Shown piece after piece: positions 1 to 9,675 of a stretch of 64,000 nt of DNA. The position numbers and the translations under genes are program-made. This stretch comes from Agelas oroides (Eukaryota > Porifera > Demospongiae > Agelasida > Agelasidae). How positions within the stretch are numbered: the stretch's first letter is position 1; each line of letters opens with the position of its first letter. Below the pieces are notes generated by a model that was given only the letters and a program-made list of their open reading frames with translations, was not told the DNA's origin and searched no databases. Where the stretch lies: contig OX422190.1 in NCBI GenBank assembly GCA_949130485.1, positions 3,152,281 through 3,216,280 of the forward strand, in the 5' to 3' direction.

Positions 1-205
1 GAGAGCCATGCTTCAAACATGGTTTTAGTTCCTTCAACAGGATTATTCTCTGCTCTGAGATCATTGAGAGTGGAATGATCCAAATGTAAAGCTGCAGCCA
101 TTGTAAGATACTTGGGGGCTAGCTGGTTGTAGATTGAAATGCCAGCCACTGCCTCCAAGCAATCAAGTGCAGACATGGTGAGGTAGCCATCAGGAAATGA
201 GGTTG
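1..205 (-). CDS. Death-domain-like exon (third of a series), gene continues off the window
   Basis: On the minus strand an acceptor (tttccacag) ends at 206 and an open frame runs to the window edge. Entering in phase 1, it reads as a helical death-fold domain with a YNQLAPKYLTMAAALHL core, an LNDLRAEN turn and a FEAWL end; the W and the L spacing fit the last helices of a death domain. Death domains are homotypic interaction modules in apoptosis and innate-immune signalling; the function here is inferred from the fold only. The same phase and orientation as the exons at 2033-2302 and 4122-4397 suggest a single gene with repeated death domains. The donor is outside the window, so the exon is partial. 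The call rests on pattern recognition of a divergent family. Confidence 0.5.
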
Positions 206-710
206 CTGTGGAAAGGTACGTGTAAAAGTAGATGCTGGTTGGATATCCCATGTCACCAAAAAATCAGAAACCCCTTTTTTGGTACCCTCATTCCAAAATT
301 CCTAGGATGTGTGGCACTCGGATTCCAATTAGGTATAAAATGAGTGACTCCCTTCTTTGACCACTCCAAAAACCTGGCATTCCAGATCGTAGTTGTGCAA
401 ATGCAATTAGTGACACTAAAAGTGACTGTGCATTTCTGTCCCAGAATGCTAGGCTAAATTTATGAGTACCAAAAACAGTGAGTACATTTTGTAGCAGAAA
501 AGTGTGGAACAAGCCACTGAAGAGCACAACAAAAAACGTTTATAGAAATGTATTTTCTGTCATTTGAATGTAGATGGAAAATAAGCTCCTATTGTTGATA
601 TTGTGCATGCATCAGGGGGTGGGGCTGGTAGTGCAGACAAGGACTGCTAGAGATTGCGGTATGCAAGACAAGTGAGATTATAGTTTAAGATTGGTGTAAT
701 ATAGTTTACT
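206..710. other. Intron-like spacer without a recognised gene
   Basis: This lies between a minus-strand acceptor at 206 and a tandem array. The open frames are short and show no domain or splice-consistent extension. It is most simply intron of the death-domain gene. Confidence 0.4.
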
Positions 711-1079
711 GGAGACAGGGGAATGCAAGATAGTTTATTGGAGACGGGGGAATGCAAGATAGTTTATTGGAGACGGGGGAATGCATGATAGTTTATTGGA
801 GACGGGGGAATGCATGATAGTTTATTGGAGACGGGGGAATGCAAGATAGTTTATTGGAGACGGGGGAATGCAAGATAGTTTATTGGAGACGGGGGAATGC
901 AAGATAGTTTATTGGAGACGGGGGAATGCAAGATAGTTTATTGGAGACGGGGGAATGCAAGATAGTTTATTGGAGATGGGGGAATGCATGATAGTTTATT
1001 GGAGACGGGGGAATGCATGATAGTTTATTGGAGACGGGGGAATGCATGATAGTTTATTGGAGATTGGGGAATGCAAGAT
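711..1079. repeat. 29-bp tandem repeat array, about 12.7 copies
   Basis: The unit is GGAGACGGGGGAATGCAAGA followed by TAGTTTATT, 29 bp in all. Copies differ mainly at GCAAGA versus GCATGA, and one has GGAGATGGG. Units abut with no variable spacers, so it is a minisatellite and not a CRISPR array. It sits between two death-domain-like exons, probably in an intron. Confidence 0.95.
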
Positions 1080-2032
1080 TGCTGAGATACTGTGGAATGC
1101 TGGATTTATGTGTATTTAAAGCAGGAGTTGAGCGGGAAGTAGCATTCTCTCCAGCAACGACACCTGCTGCCAATGAAGCAAAACATATTTTTCTGAAGTA
1201 TCTTGCTGCAGGAAGCAGAGAAGAGGGGTTGATCCCTGAAGCTCCAGTTTGCATGTACCAATCCCCTATGGTGTCTAGTCTTTCATAGTGCAGGAAAGAA
1301 GAGCCTGGAAGGTGGGAGGAGATCTAATAGTCATCGATTGGCTTATGGGGAAGTCTGTGTAGCCTCTGGGGTGTTATTTCATTTTGGTTTTTACCCCTCA
1401 CAATTTTTTCCTCACTGAGGTTTTTAGAGGGTTTATTTCCCATGGCCACATGCCCAAAATAAATTATTTAGTTAGTTGGCTCACCCCAGTGAAATTGTTA
1501 GACCCCATGCATGCTAGCTGTACAGGTCTGGTGCATATTGTCTGTACTCTGTGTACATTATCTTTAGTGGCAGCGCTCACACAGTTGCTACACATCCCCT
1601 CACACTGCTGCACAAGTGTCTAAGCAGTCTGCATAGTGCATGCCTAGCTTAAATAGGAGGTTCTAAGTACCGTTTTGAATATGAATGCACTATTAGATAT
1701 ACAATACAACAATAGTATATTAATCTTAGACATCAGTGTGTGCAGACATTCCTTGTACATATTCCTCTAACCAAATTTGATTTGTCTGTGGATCAGCATG
1801 AGTCCTTTTGGTTTTCCTTTTTTTTATCAGTCTATAGTCCCATACATGAAGTTAGTGCGCATCACCAGTATGTATTGTATGGCACTTTGAGGCTCTTTCT
1901 GGATACATATTGTTCATGCATTATAGGTACTGCAGTGTTTTGTCCTAAAGAATTGGTACCTGTTCGCCTACTCACACAATGTTGAATATTGTCCAAAAAT
2001 TATACCAGTGTGCATCTATGGATTACATGTAC
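1080..2032. other. Spacer with no supported gene
   Basis: Several 60-90 codon frames exist on both strands, but none has recognisable domains, and none joins its neighbours in phase through credible splice sites. It probably belongs to an intron between the death-domain exons. Confidence 0.35.
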
Positions 2033-2302
2033 CTCTTCCAAAGTATTGTGTTGCTATTGTTGCTGCTTTCTCCTCTTCACACCCATGAAGTTCCCTGGCT
2101 AGTTTCTCCCAGGAGGCTTCAGGGTCTGTCTTGACCCAGTACTCTCCCAGTGCACAACTCTTCTCCCTCTCAGTGGATGGCTGTTGCTTGATACTAAGTA
2201 ACTTAAACTGTGGGATTTCTAGACCAAAGAATCCTCCCACCTTCTCCCAGTTGCTCACCTCCCCCATCACCTCAGTCACATTCTCCACAGTAAGAGTTGA
2301 GT
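2033..2302 (-). CDS. Death-domain exon (second of a series)
   Basis: This 270-bp exon has an acceptor (ctctccctcag) just above 2302 and a donor GTACAT just below 2033. It is phase 1 at both ends, so it is a symmetrical, shuffle-competent exon. The translation has classic death-domain spacing: NWEKVGGFFGL at the first helices, then TEREKSCALGEYWV, then the ASWEKLARELHG helix and a final alanine-rich helix ending before FGRG. Death domains assemble signalling complexes by homotypic contacts; partner and pathway are unknown here. It is flanked by similar exons at 1-205 and 4122-4397 in the same orientation and phase, which suggests one multi-death-domain adaptor or receptor. The upstream first exon was not identified. 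Confidence 0.65.
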
Positions 2303-2636
2303 CTGAGGGAGAGGCATGAGGGGACAGTGAGAAGCTCCTAAGTCAGCAGAACACATTATGTAACAAGTCTCCTTACAAGAATTATGCCATAAATATCATA
2401 CAGCGACTCATGTAACTTGATGATCTTCGACAGTTACATATATGCCCATAGCTAGTCACACAGTATTCAAGCAATGAACCAAGGACTATTCAAACTAGTG
2501 TAAAATGTCCTGTTGTAGAGACCCGTGGGTGAGTGTGAATTAACATGGACATGTCTAACTTTAAAAGTGGTAAAAAGATTCCCTATAACCTGACCACAGT
2601 TTAACATCCTTAACAGGATATCAGTTGAAGCTTTAG

Positions 2637-2745
2637 AGAGAGAGAGAAAACTCAACAAGGATCTAGCTGGGAATCCACCAAGGACCTTCCAATTACCAGT
2701 TGGACACTCTTACCATTGAACCAGTGGATCCATGGTAAAGGAGCA
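2637..2745 (-). mobile_element. tRNA-derived SINE
   Basis: Read on the minus strand, 2705-2723 has an A-box-like TGGTTCAATGGTAAGAGTG, and a B-box-like GGTGGATTCCC lies at 2669-2679. After it comes a CT-rich tail (TTTTCTCTCTCTC, then TAAAG) instead of a tRNA 3' end. This head-and-tail layout is typical of tRNA-derived SINEs. Related tails occur at 32035-32410. It probably lies in an intron of the death-domain gene. Confidence 0.55.
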
Positions 2746-3301
2746 AAGCAAGTCTGCTTATAACAGCCAGGCTAGAAGCCTCAGCTGCTTTTCTCTCTCA
2801 CAAAGCTAGATACACTACCTATTATGAATGGAGATCCTGGTAGATCTAGATGGGATTAATGTGTGCTGCCTGTGTCACATTTAATGCTCAGAAGTATTGT
2901 GAACACAGGAGCATATTTACTTGGTATCTCTGTTCAAAAACAATATGGTAGGGGTATTAATATCATGTGGTTGTTCATCACGAAGAATTGACAGTTGAAG
3001 TAGACCAAATAGCATTAGATGAAACTGGATTAGACCAAACAGTAGTAAACAAAACAAAAGTATAGCTTTGTCATCGACTAGCAGAAGTGTTATAGGCAGC
3101 AACATGTCAATCATTGGTAGAAATCAAATGGCAAGACTATCAAAACTCTGCCACTGTGGACCCTTACTGTGATTTCCTCTTCATACAGCAACAGTTGCTT
3201 TATGTAAAACAACAAGCAGAGTGTTCAATCCAGTTTCAGTGAGCCTTCATTAAGCCAGATGTGTGGCTATAATAGCATGCACATGCAGATAGGTGCATAA
3301 G

Positions 3302-3484
3302 CAGGGACTGATCCAGGATTTCTGGGGTGGCTGACTGAATAATTAGCAAAGTTTTCTTGATAAGTGTGTTAATTTTTTAAACTAGTATTTACAATAGTAC
3401 AAACATAGTGCACAACACCGATTTTTGAAGGAAAAAGAGGGAGATGGCTAGCCACCCTTTCCGCCCTCCCTAGATCAGCCCCTG
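3302..3484. mobile_element. 183-bp non-autonomous TIR element (MITE)
   Basis: The left end CAGGGACTGATCCAGG (3302-3317) is matched by the right end CCTAGATCAGCCCCTG (3469-3484), an inverted repeat with 14 of 16 positions identical. ATAAG flanks both sides (3297-3301 and 3485-3489). There is no coding capacity. CAGGG termini recall hAT-type ends, but the visible flanking repeat is only 5 bp, so the superfamily is left open. Confidence 0.7.
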
Positions 3485-3899
3485 ATAAGTATAAATACCA
3501 CCGGAATACAGTATGTAGTCACCCATAAAATTCCGTTATGTTTTTGAAGTTAAGTTATAGCTCATGTATGCTGTTTCACAACCATTTACTAGATGCTGCA
3601 ATAGTTGCTTGTACGTAACATTTTTCTTTCTTGAAAATGGACCATAGGTTGTTAGCTAGCTTTACAGTGCAACAGTGAAGACAGTAAAGACAGGCCCCAG
3701 TGTCCAGCAAAACTAATCCTATGAATCTAGTTACTCGTACAACAATGGTTAACAATACTTTCGATATGAATGTGAAATTGTGTTTATGCATTAATTACAT
3801 TGTAATTGTGCACATACATTATTTAATGTAGATCAACTAAAACGACAGGGGCTGTATCAGGAGTAGCTACTTGAAAGAAGACAAAATGTGAGCTAGAAC

Positions 3900-3940
3900 T
3901 AGCCTCGTTCCCAGGCCTTCCCCGCCTCCAGTTTTTGATC
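3900..3940. mobile_element. One-ended fragment of the TAGCCTCGTTCCCAGG MITE family
   Basis: TAGCCTCGTTCCCAGGCC followed by a CCTCCAGTTTTTGATC segment repeats sequence seen at 21820-22173. No partner terminus was found nearby, so this is a solo end or a truncated copy. Confidence 0.5.
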
Positions 3941-4121
3941 GCCTTGTAATAGGCAACCTTTCAGAGTTATTCCTTCTAGCTTGGATATGTTTTGTACGAT
4001 TGACGTTGTTCTCTGCCGGCGCTTGTCTGGTCTTCATAGCTAGTACAGAATGCAAGATCAGTCTTCTCCCTAGCATGGCTATACATACTGCACAAAAATG
4101 TGACGGAGTCATGCAACATAC

Positions 4122-4397
4122 CTAGGACAGGCTCAGCAAAATGCCTCATGTTGTCAGCAACCCTGTTCTCATCTGCATGGTCTAGTACCCAAATGAGCTC
4201 CCTCCATGATGGTTCCCAATCCTTCCCTTTACCACACAACCAGCGATCCACCACAGCATGTAGACGATCATCATTAGAGTGGTACTGCTTTTCAATTCTG
4301 TTCATTAAACTTGACCAAGGAAGAAGCACCTCCCCCAGCTTCCGCCATGCTACTCCCTGCACAACTGTTAGGATGTTCTTCTTTGTGAGGGGTGGAG
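4122..4397 (-). CDS. Death-domain exon (first of a series)
   Basis: This 276-bp exon lies between acceptor gacttcag (above 4397) and donor GTATGTTGC (below 4122), phase 1 at both ends. The domain starts LTVVQGVAWRKLGEVL and continues through NRIEKQY, RLHAVVDRWL and EPSWRELIWVLDH to a final NRVADNMRHF helix. The W-R-x-L-G motif, the V-x-x-W-L helix and P-S-W-R-x-L-I are standard death-domain landmarks, so this is the clearest of the three exons. It probably supplies a homotypic protein-interaction module in cytoplasmic signalling. Its 5' neighbour exon on the minus strand was not found, and the order of death domains in the protein would be 4122-4397, then 2033-2302, then 1-205 if one gene holds all three. 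Confidence 0.75.
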
Positions 4398-4499
4398 CTG
4401 AAGTCAAGAGGAGAAGGTAATCAACTGTTACCTTGCATTATGCACAGAATGTATCCATTGGAAAAGTACTATGAATTTAACTTCCACCATAGCATACAT

Positions 4500-4550
4500 T
4501 AGCTTTGTTCCCAGGCTCCGCCCATGCATGAGAGCCTGGGAACGAGGCTA
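4500..4550. mobile_element. Short MITE, TAGCCTCG family, with 9-bp target duplication
   Basis: TAGCTTTGTTCCCAGGC at the left is inverted as GCCTGGGAACGAGGCTA at the right. The flanks AGCATACAT (4491-4499) and AGTATACAT (4551-4559) agree at 8 of 9 bases. It has no coding potential. Copies of the family recur throughout the window. Confidence 0.75.
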
Positions 4551-5109
4551 AGTATACATGTACGTATGTACAAAGTCTCACTATTACCAGCTTCCAGCTA
4601 AAGACATACTTTCCTGCATATCTTTTGATGGAGACTCAGGATGCCAGTAAAAACGTTTCAATTGCCAGGACAGGTTTTTGAGCTCACGGCTAGTAACAAT
4701 TACATATAAAATTCAAGCATGCATGGGTCTCCATAGCTGGATTTGGTAATTGAATATAACTTTGATGCCTAGGTCTGAGAATTGTATGTAAACAGCCTGG
4801 ATGGTCACAGAGGGGAAGGGAAGGATCACTTCATAGTCTCACTCCTAGACTACTTCCCCAAAATGGAAGGAAACAAAAAAAAAACTTCCAAAGACCAAAG
4901 CATAGGCAAAGCTTATGGTGTTTAACTGATTTAGTCCATGCTTATCAGCAAACCTACCGTTAAGGCTTTAGCCACGATATTTAGTGGGTGCAAAAACTTT
5001 CTCTTTTAGTCCGAATAACACAAAATCAACATCCCAAAATCAGACAAGTACGCATCCGTGTATATATTATAGTATTCTCTCTGTACACAAAAAAAGCCTT
5101 CCAGTTACC
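4551..5109. other. Intergenic stretch, nothing recognised
   Basis: No long open frame, RNA gene or repeat could be supported. It contains a short A-run near 4876 and otherwise ordinary AT-rich sequence. Confidence 0.3.
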
Positions 5110-5168
5110 TAGTCTCGCGTGACCAGACCCTACCCAGGTACTAGGTGGGGTCTGGTCACGCGAGACTA
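5110..5168. mobile_element. Foldback MITE, TAGTCTCG family
   Basis: TAGTCTCGCGTGACCAGACC is mirrored by GGTCTGGTCACGCGAGACTA around a 19-bp centre. Another CGAGACTA end at 5262-5269 follows a partly similar GGGTGGGGTCTAGAC stretch, so this may be part of a composite 5110-5269. No clean target duplication was seen for this copy. Confidence 0.7.
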
Positions 5169-5633
5169 AAAAATGTAGTAAAGCCTTGTTCCGCAACAGA
5201 GAACCGGAGCATGGGAATGGAAGTACACACGCCTTCCCGAGAGCTGGGTGGGGTCTAGACACGAGACTAGTCAGCACTGGGTTGTTCCTGAAATATTTTC
5301 CATTGTGTATTCACTGATGCTATTACTTAGCATAGCTACCATGTTAGGCCCACAAAGGTGCCATCTAAGCTAGCTTAGTTGCAGCACTTTCCTTGCACAT
5401 AAAAAGTCTAACATTCAAGCTATAGCTATGTAAGTTTATAGCTTAGTAGAGGTCATTTACTATTCACACTCATTGCACTGCTATTCAAGACTTAAGAATA
5501 TGAAGTGAAGATGTTCAGTATACAGTATATACTGACACTAGCAAATTAGTAGCTTAATCAAAAGGAAAACATTGTCAGCTAGCATTGATTGTGGCTGTGT
5601 GCCACATGCAGAGTCGGTGGTTGTGGAAAATTG

Positions 5634-6193
5634 AGGTCTCGCAAGGGTCCGTAGGACCTGATGTGAGACCAGAATTCTATTAATACCAGGTGAATACATG
5701 ACAGTGTATGTTGGCCTTTAGCTACTTCCTATAACTTCAAAGGAAGTAATCTTGTGAGAGAGAGGAAAAGAAAACTGCGCATGCCCCCGCGCCCGCGTTC
5801 CACTTGGCGGCCTTAATTTTGCGAGGATCAGGTAGTTAACACAATCTCTCTGTGAAAAAATTCCTTCTCAGAGAATAAAAGTTTGTGACCTAGTCAACCA
5901 CAAGCCAATCAAATGCAACTGAATTCTGATGTAGATATATACACTCATTGATCATAATGACAGGGCATAAGTGCAAGTCTTGTCATGACTGCTAGTGAAA
6001 ACCCCACTTCAAAGTCAGGGATGTAATCTAATCCCTTGTCAGAACCGGATCTGTTACAGAGGAAAAGTGAACACCAGTATAAAGGGGGGGTAGACAATAT
6101 TGAAGGGTGGGAAAATATACACTGTCGTGTATTCACCTGCTATTAATAGAATTCTGGTCTCACATCAGGTCCTACGGACCCTTGCGAGACCTA
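5634..6193. repeat. Inverted repeat pair next to the DIRS-like element
   Basis: About 80 bp beginning AGGTCTCGCAAGGGTCCGTA near 5635 are repeated in inverse orientation ending at 6193, and both arms continue into AATTCTATTAATA and a GACAGTGTAT tract. A third, degenerate copy of the inner part (ATTCATACATGACAGTGTAT-like) follows at about 6197-6235 in direct orientation. DIRS-type retroelements carry inverted and split repeats at their ends, so these may be terminal sequences of the adjacent element. The intervening ~400 bp (5720-6110) show no gene. Confidence 0.55.
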
Positions 6194-6233
6194 CAATTCT
6201 ATGTCATGCAGGTTCATACATGACAGTGTATGT

Positions 6234-7170
6234 TCAAAGCCCAACTTTCTTACCAGTGGATGCAGCCTGTTGGACGGCCTTGCCAAATGAGTAATCAATA
6301 GGCTGGAAAGTGGACTCCCTCAACCAATCGGCTGCACACATGATATCCTTTGTGGTCACGCAACGGTTCTTGGCTGCTGATGTGGATGCAGCTCGGGTAG
6401 AGTGTGCCTTAAAACTCGAATCCACTCCAGCCTTCATCAACATGTTTCTGATCCATCTTGAAATTGTAGCCGATTGCACAGGCTTGTGCGGCTTACTATA
6501 CAGCGGGTTTGCCACACTTCCAGTAGGGCGGTGGATGATTGTTCTACTCTCATTGTGTCGCAGAGTTTCAACAAGGCACACGCTCTTCTCTGGAAATGAC
6601 GGGTAGAAAGCCTGACGTGGGGGTCCAGATCTGCGGGTCTTAGTTAGCCCCAGTATCTCAAAAGTGACCCCCTCTGGTGAGAAATTCCTATATCTAAGGT
6701 CAAGAGCGTGTAGATCAGAGGCTCTATCGGCGTTCATGAGAGCCATCAGGGTTACCAACTTCCAAGACAGATCTTTCAATGAAAGCCTGTCTGATGGTTG
6801 AATATGTACAACGTCTCTACGTTCCAAACTGACTGGTACTTATAGGTCTGGGTGGTCGGGAGTTGAAAAATCCCTGCATTAGCCTACAAACAGTGGGGTG
6901 TTTCCCCACCACGACTCCATCAATGCTCATATGAGACATTGAGATAGCTGAGCAGTGTGTATTGACAGTGCTATATTCCTTGCCTTCCTTATATAAATCT
7001 GTTAGGAATTGGAGGATATCTGCCAGAGATGCAGAAAGGGGATTTGTGTTCTGTTGGTCCCAGCTGACCCAACGTTGCCAAGCTGATTCATAGGATTTTG
7101 CTGTTCCCTTCCTCCAGGACTTGCAGATGATGTCTGCACTCTCCTGCGAAATTCCCTGGTTAGAGAGCAT
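6234..7170 (-). pseudogene. Tyrosine recombinase of a DIRS-like element, frameshifted
   Basis: Two overlapping minus-strand frames (about 7170-6817 and 6827-6234) make one tyrosine recombinase. The upstream part carries the SAM-like core-binding domain (ESADIICKSWRKGTAKSYES, ending GFFNSRPPRP). The downstream part holds the catalytic domain with a RASDLHALDLR arginine region, the HSTRAASTSAA box (H-x-x-R) and a late SFGKAV segment preceded by a candidate nucleophile Tyr in PIDYSF. The enzyme would join a circular DNA intermediate to the genome. The frame changes near 6825, and the N-terminal end is cut by MITE insertions at 7180-7229 and 7248-7575, so it cannot be active. Order and strand match the RNase H and gag-like remains upstream (7685-9102). 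The family call is confident; DIRS versus a related tyrosine-recombinase group is not resolved. Confidence 0.8.
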
Positions 7171-7179
7171 GTTCCGGAT

Positions 7180-7229
7180 TAGTCTCGCGTGGCCACACCC
7201 CGTTCCGCAAGTGTGGCCACGCGAGACTA
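7180..7229. mobile_element. 50-bp MITE, TAGTCTCG family, perfect 9-bp target duplication
   Basis: Ends TAGTCTCGCGTGGCCACACC and its inverted copy ending CGAGACTA flank a tiny centre. GTTCCGGAT is present at 7171-7179 and again at 7230-7238, a perfect 9-bp duplication. It interrupts the recombinase of the DIRS-like element, so it is younger than that element. Confidence 0.9.
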
Positions 7230-7247
7230 GTTCCGGATATGGGCCAC

Positions 7248-7575
7248 TAGTCTCGTCCCCAGACCCCACCCTCTCACGAGGGCAAACGGTCTGGTGAACC
7301 AAGTCGAATTTCTTGGGCTAGCGCACGCGCACGCTTTCGCGACAATGTAACCTAGCAACGATCAAAACATTTTGCGGCCAACCCGCTCAAAAAAGGTACG
7401 GATACTCGAATGGAGATTATCAAATTTTACTGTTGTAAGGGAAGTTTACGTAATAATTACCGATCTCGCGATCTCATTGGCCATTACCCGTTTTGGGTTA
7501 TAAGCCCAAGAAATTCGACTTCGTTCACCAGACCGTTTCTCGCCGGGAGGCGCGCGCGGGCGGGGCACGAGACTA
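7248..7575. mobile_element. 328-bp MITE, TAGTCTCG family, perfect 9-bp target duplication
   Basis: The left end TAGTCTCGTCCCCAGACC is matched by the right end with CGAGACTA, and inner arms around AAATTCGACTT/AAGTCGAATTT are also inverted. ATGGGCCAC occurs at 7239-7247 and 7576-7584. The insertion lies 9 bp from the smaller MITE at 7180-7229, whose right duplication abuts this one's left duplication. The centre has CpG-rich GCGCACGCGCAC sequence and no gene. Confidence 0.9.
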
Positions 7576-7684
7576 ATGGGCCACGCGGCTAAAGCAAGAT
7601 GGCCGTTCAGGATCAGTGGGTGTTGCTCCTGCTGTGGATTCAGGAGTAAGTCCGGAGATGACGGAAGGATCACTGGATTGTTGC

Positions 7685-8590
7685 TCAGTATTGACAGCAG
7701 GAGAGGGTACCAGATTTTGGGCTGGCCAGACTGGAGCTATCAGGTAGTGATCTCGTCTTCTCTCTGCGTACTTTCTGCAGGCAACGACCAATTAGGGCGA
7801 AGGGGGGAAATGCATATGGGTGCTCTTGACTCCATGGGTGAGCCAGAGCATCCACCGCCAATGCCAGCGGATCTGGCCTCCAACTGAAAAACCGGTTCAC
7901 TTGCGTGCTCCAGTGTGAGGCAAACAGGTCGATTGAAAAAGGGCCAGACTGGGCATTCAGCTGTAAAAAGGTCTCTGGATTCAGTTTCCAATCACTGCAA
8001 TCGGATAGGTGGCGGGACTCGTAATCTGCAAGCATTCAACTTGCCTGGCAGGTGCTCCACATGTATTGTGATCTGGTGTTTCATGCACCAGTCCCAGAAC
8101 TCCACCGCCAGCTTGCACAGCTGCAGAGAGTGTGTCCCCCCCCCATCTGATTTATGTATGCAACCGCCACCTGGTTGTTGAGAAAAATTTGAACATGGCA
8201 TGAATGTTTCACAAATGTCTGAGTGGCTAGGAAGGCCGCTTTTAGTTCCAGTCAGTTGATGTGTGCTTGTGACTCTTCGCGAGTCCATGCAAGATCCCCC
8301 TGTTGAGATGTCGTTCTCTCTGCAATGAGCTCCCCAGCCTTTCTTGGAGGCATCCGACTCGAGAACCAGTGTCGGTTCTGCCGAATAAATTGGCCTTCCA
8401 TTGTGATGATGGAGCGAGTGGATCCACCACTGTAGATCTTCTACTGCTTCTGATGAAAGCTTCACAGAGGTGTCATAGTCTGAGGACCCCTTCTGTCCCA
8501 GAGCTTCCATCCTTAGGCTCTGAAGGGCTCTGTAATGTAACGGGGCTGGGTGGATGGCAGGTAGGACTGACTTCCCGCCATCTCTGAAAG
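7685..8590 (-). pseudogene. RT-connection and RNase H remnant of the DIRS-like element
   Basis: Minus-strand frames at 8705-7992 and 8035-7685 encode a region normally downstream of the reverse transcriptase palm. It has PAIHPAPLHYRALQSLRM, DLQWWIHSL, an RNase H-type LESDASKKGWGAH (first catalytic Asp), EHLPGKLNA near the end of RNase H, and then the SIDLFASHW motif common in DIRS and Ngaro polyproteins. The reading frame breaks more than once, for example around 8250 and 8020. The reverse transcriptase palm with its YxDD box is absent: sequence passes from the gag-like frame straight into the connection domain near 8590. This is therefore an internally deleted, dead copy. Confidence 0.75.
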
Positions 8591-9102
8591 CCGGGCCCCC
8601 TCGATAAAACTTTCCATCTGGTTTCGCACCTTGGGCCTTCCCTGCTGTTTTGTTGAAGGCTGCCAGGGTATCCACCCTCTCTGATATAGTAAACTGCTGG
8701 CCCAAACAGCAATGCCCCTTCGGGCTTATTCTTCTTGCAGGCGCTCTTCAGCACCCTACAGAGACTCCTCTTTTTCTTACTAAGTTTGCCAATGATCAGG
8801 TCTCGCCTGATCTCTGAGACGTAGTTGGAGGCATTTCTCAGTAGGACTAATGATTTTTGAATCATTTCCAATACTACTTCTGTCTGGATTAGGCCGCCCT
8901 GCCCAACCGTGAGTTGCTGCTCCTCCAAGTGTGCCCACAGATTCAATACTGGCGCTCCGGCTGAAATGACTGCTGTCTGAATGCTCTTGTAGTGCTCCTC
9001 TGAAGATGATGGGAAGTCATTACCCATGTAGTCCACTAGAACATCATCCATTTCGGGTGGATGGAGTGATGGAGGGTCTGGGAGAGGATTGTCTCTAGCC
9101 AT
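8590..9102 (-). pseudogene. Gag-like N-terminal ORF of the DIRS-like element
   Basis: The frame starts with Met at 9102 and reads DNPLPDPPSLHPPEMDDVLV, then a helical stretch (VLNLWAHLEEQQL, EMIQKSLVLLRNASNYVSEI) and RRDLIIGKLSKKKRSL, which resembles the gag-like first ORF of DIRS-type retroelements. It keeps an open frame into the junction with the RNase H region. Position and strand fit a gag, deleted RT, RNase H, recombinase order. No zinc knuckle is visible. The family call depends on the neighbouring genes more than on this sequence. Confidence 0.55.
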
Positions 9103-9675
9103 GGCTGTCTGAGAGCTTCAGTTTTCAGTTTGCATGGTCAATATGACTCCGGTTCAAATTGGATCATGTGGGTACAGTACCTAGAATGCACAACTGTCAA
9201 CACTGAAGAAAACAGCAGGACAATAAATGAGACGGATAATTTATAGATCAGCAATTACAAACTTAGTCTCAAACCCAGATCCCACTCCAAAGAGGAAAGG
9301 GGAGTCTGGCGAATATAGTACAGCCTCACGCCATGGGCTAGGGAACGAGGCTATTGCATGTGCCTAATCATGTCATGATCATGCAGTTTTATATGCAGAG
9401 AATTGTGCTAGCTATGCATGTTGGGTGGTCAGGGTTCAATTTAGGGGGAGGGGGGAGGAGCTTTTCTCCCAAACACTCCAGCTTCCCCACCCAAATATTT
9501 TACTAGTTCCAGGAAAAATATGTGGTTAAATCCTGTGTTGTGAGTATATACCACAACGGTATTCATTCACGCAAAAAGATCGGCAATACAAGTGGCGCGC
9601 CTATGCACGGATACAACGTGTCACAAAAAGTTTAAAATTAATGCTTGCACAGTGCAGGTATAAGCTCCACTGACC
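9103..9675. other. Intergenic region and presumed tyrosinase promoter
   Basis: It lies between the 5' end of the DIRS-like relic and the tyrosinase start. A TATATA-like string (gagtatatacc) is at about 9540-9551, some 130 bp before the start codon. No recognisable gene was seen. Part of this must hold the 5' UTR and promoter of the downstream gene. Confidence 0.35.

Noticed and set aside
711..1079. Possible CRISPR-like array
   Set aside because: The 29-bp units abut without unique spacers, and the genome is eukaryotic; it is a simple minisatellite.
1013..1288. 91-codon frame starting in the 29-bp array
   Set aside because: It begins inside the minisatellite and continues into anonymous sequence with an antisense frame of similar length; no domain is seen.
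2669..2745. Candidate tRNA gene on minus
   Set aside because: The A and B boxes are there, but no acceptor stem can be closed and a CT-rich tail follows, so a SINE is the better reading.
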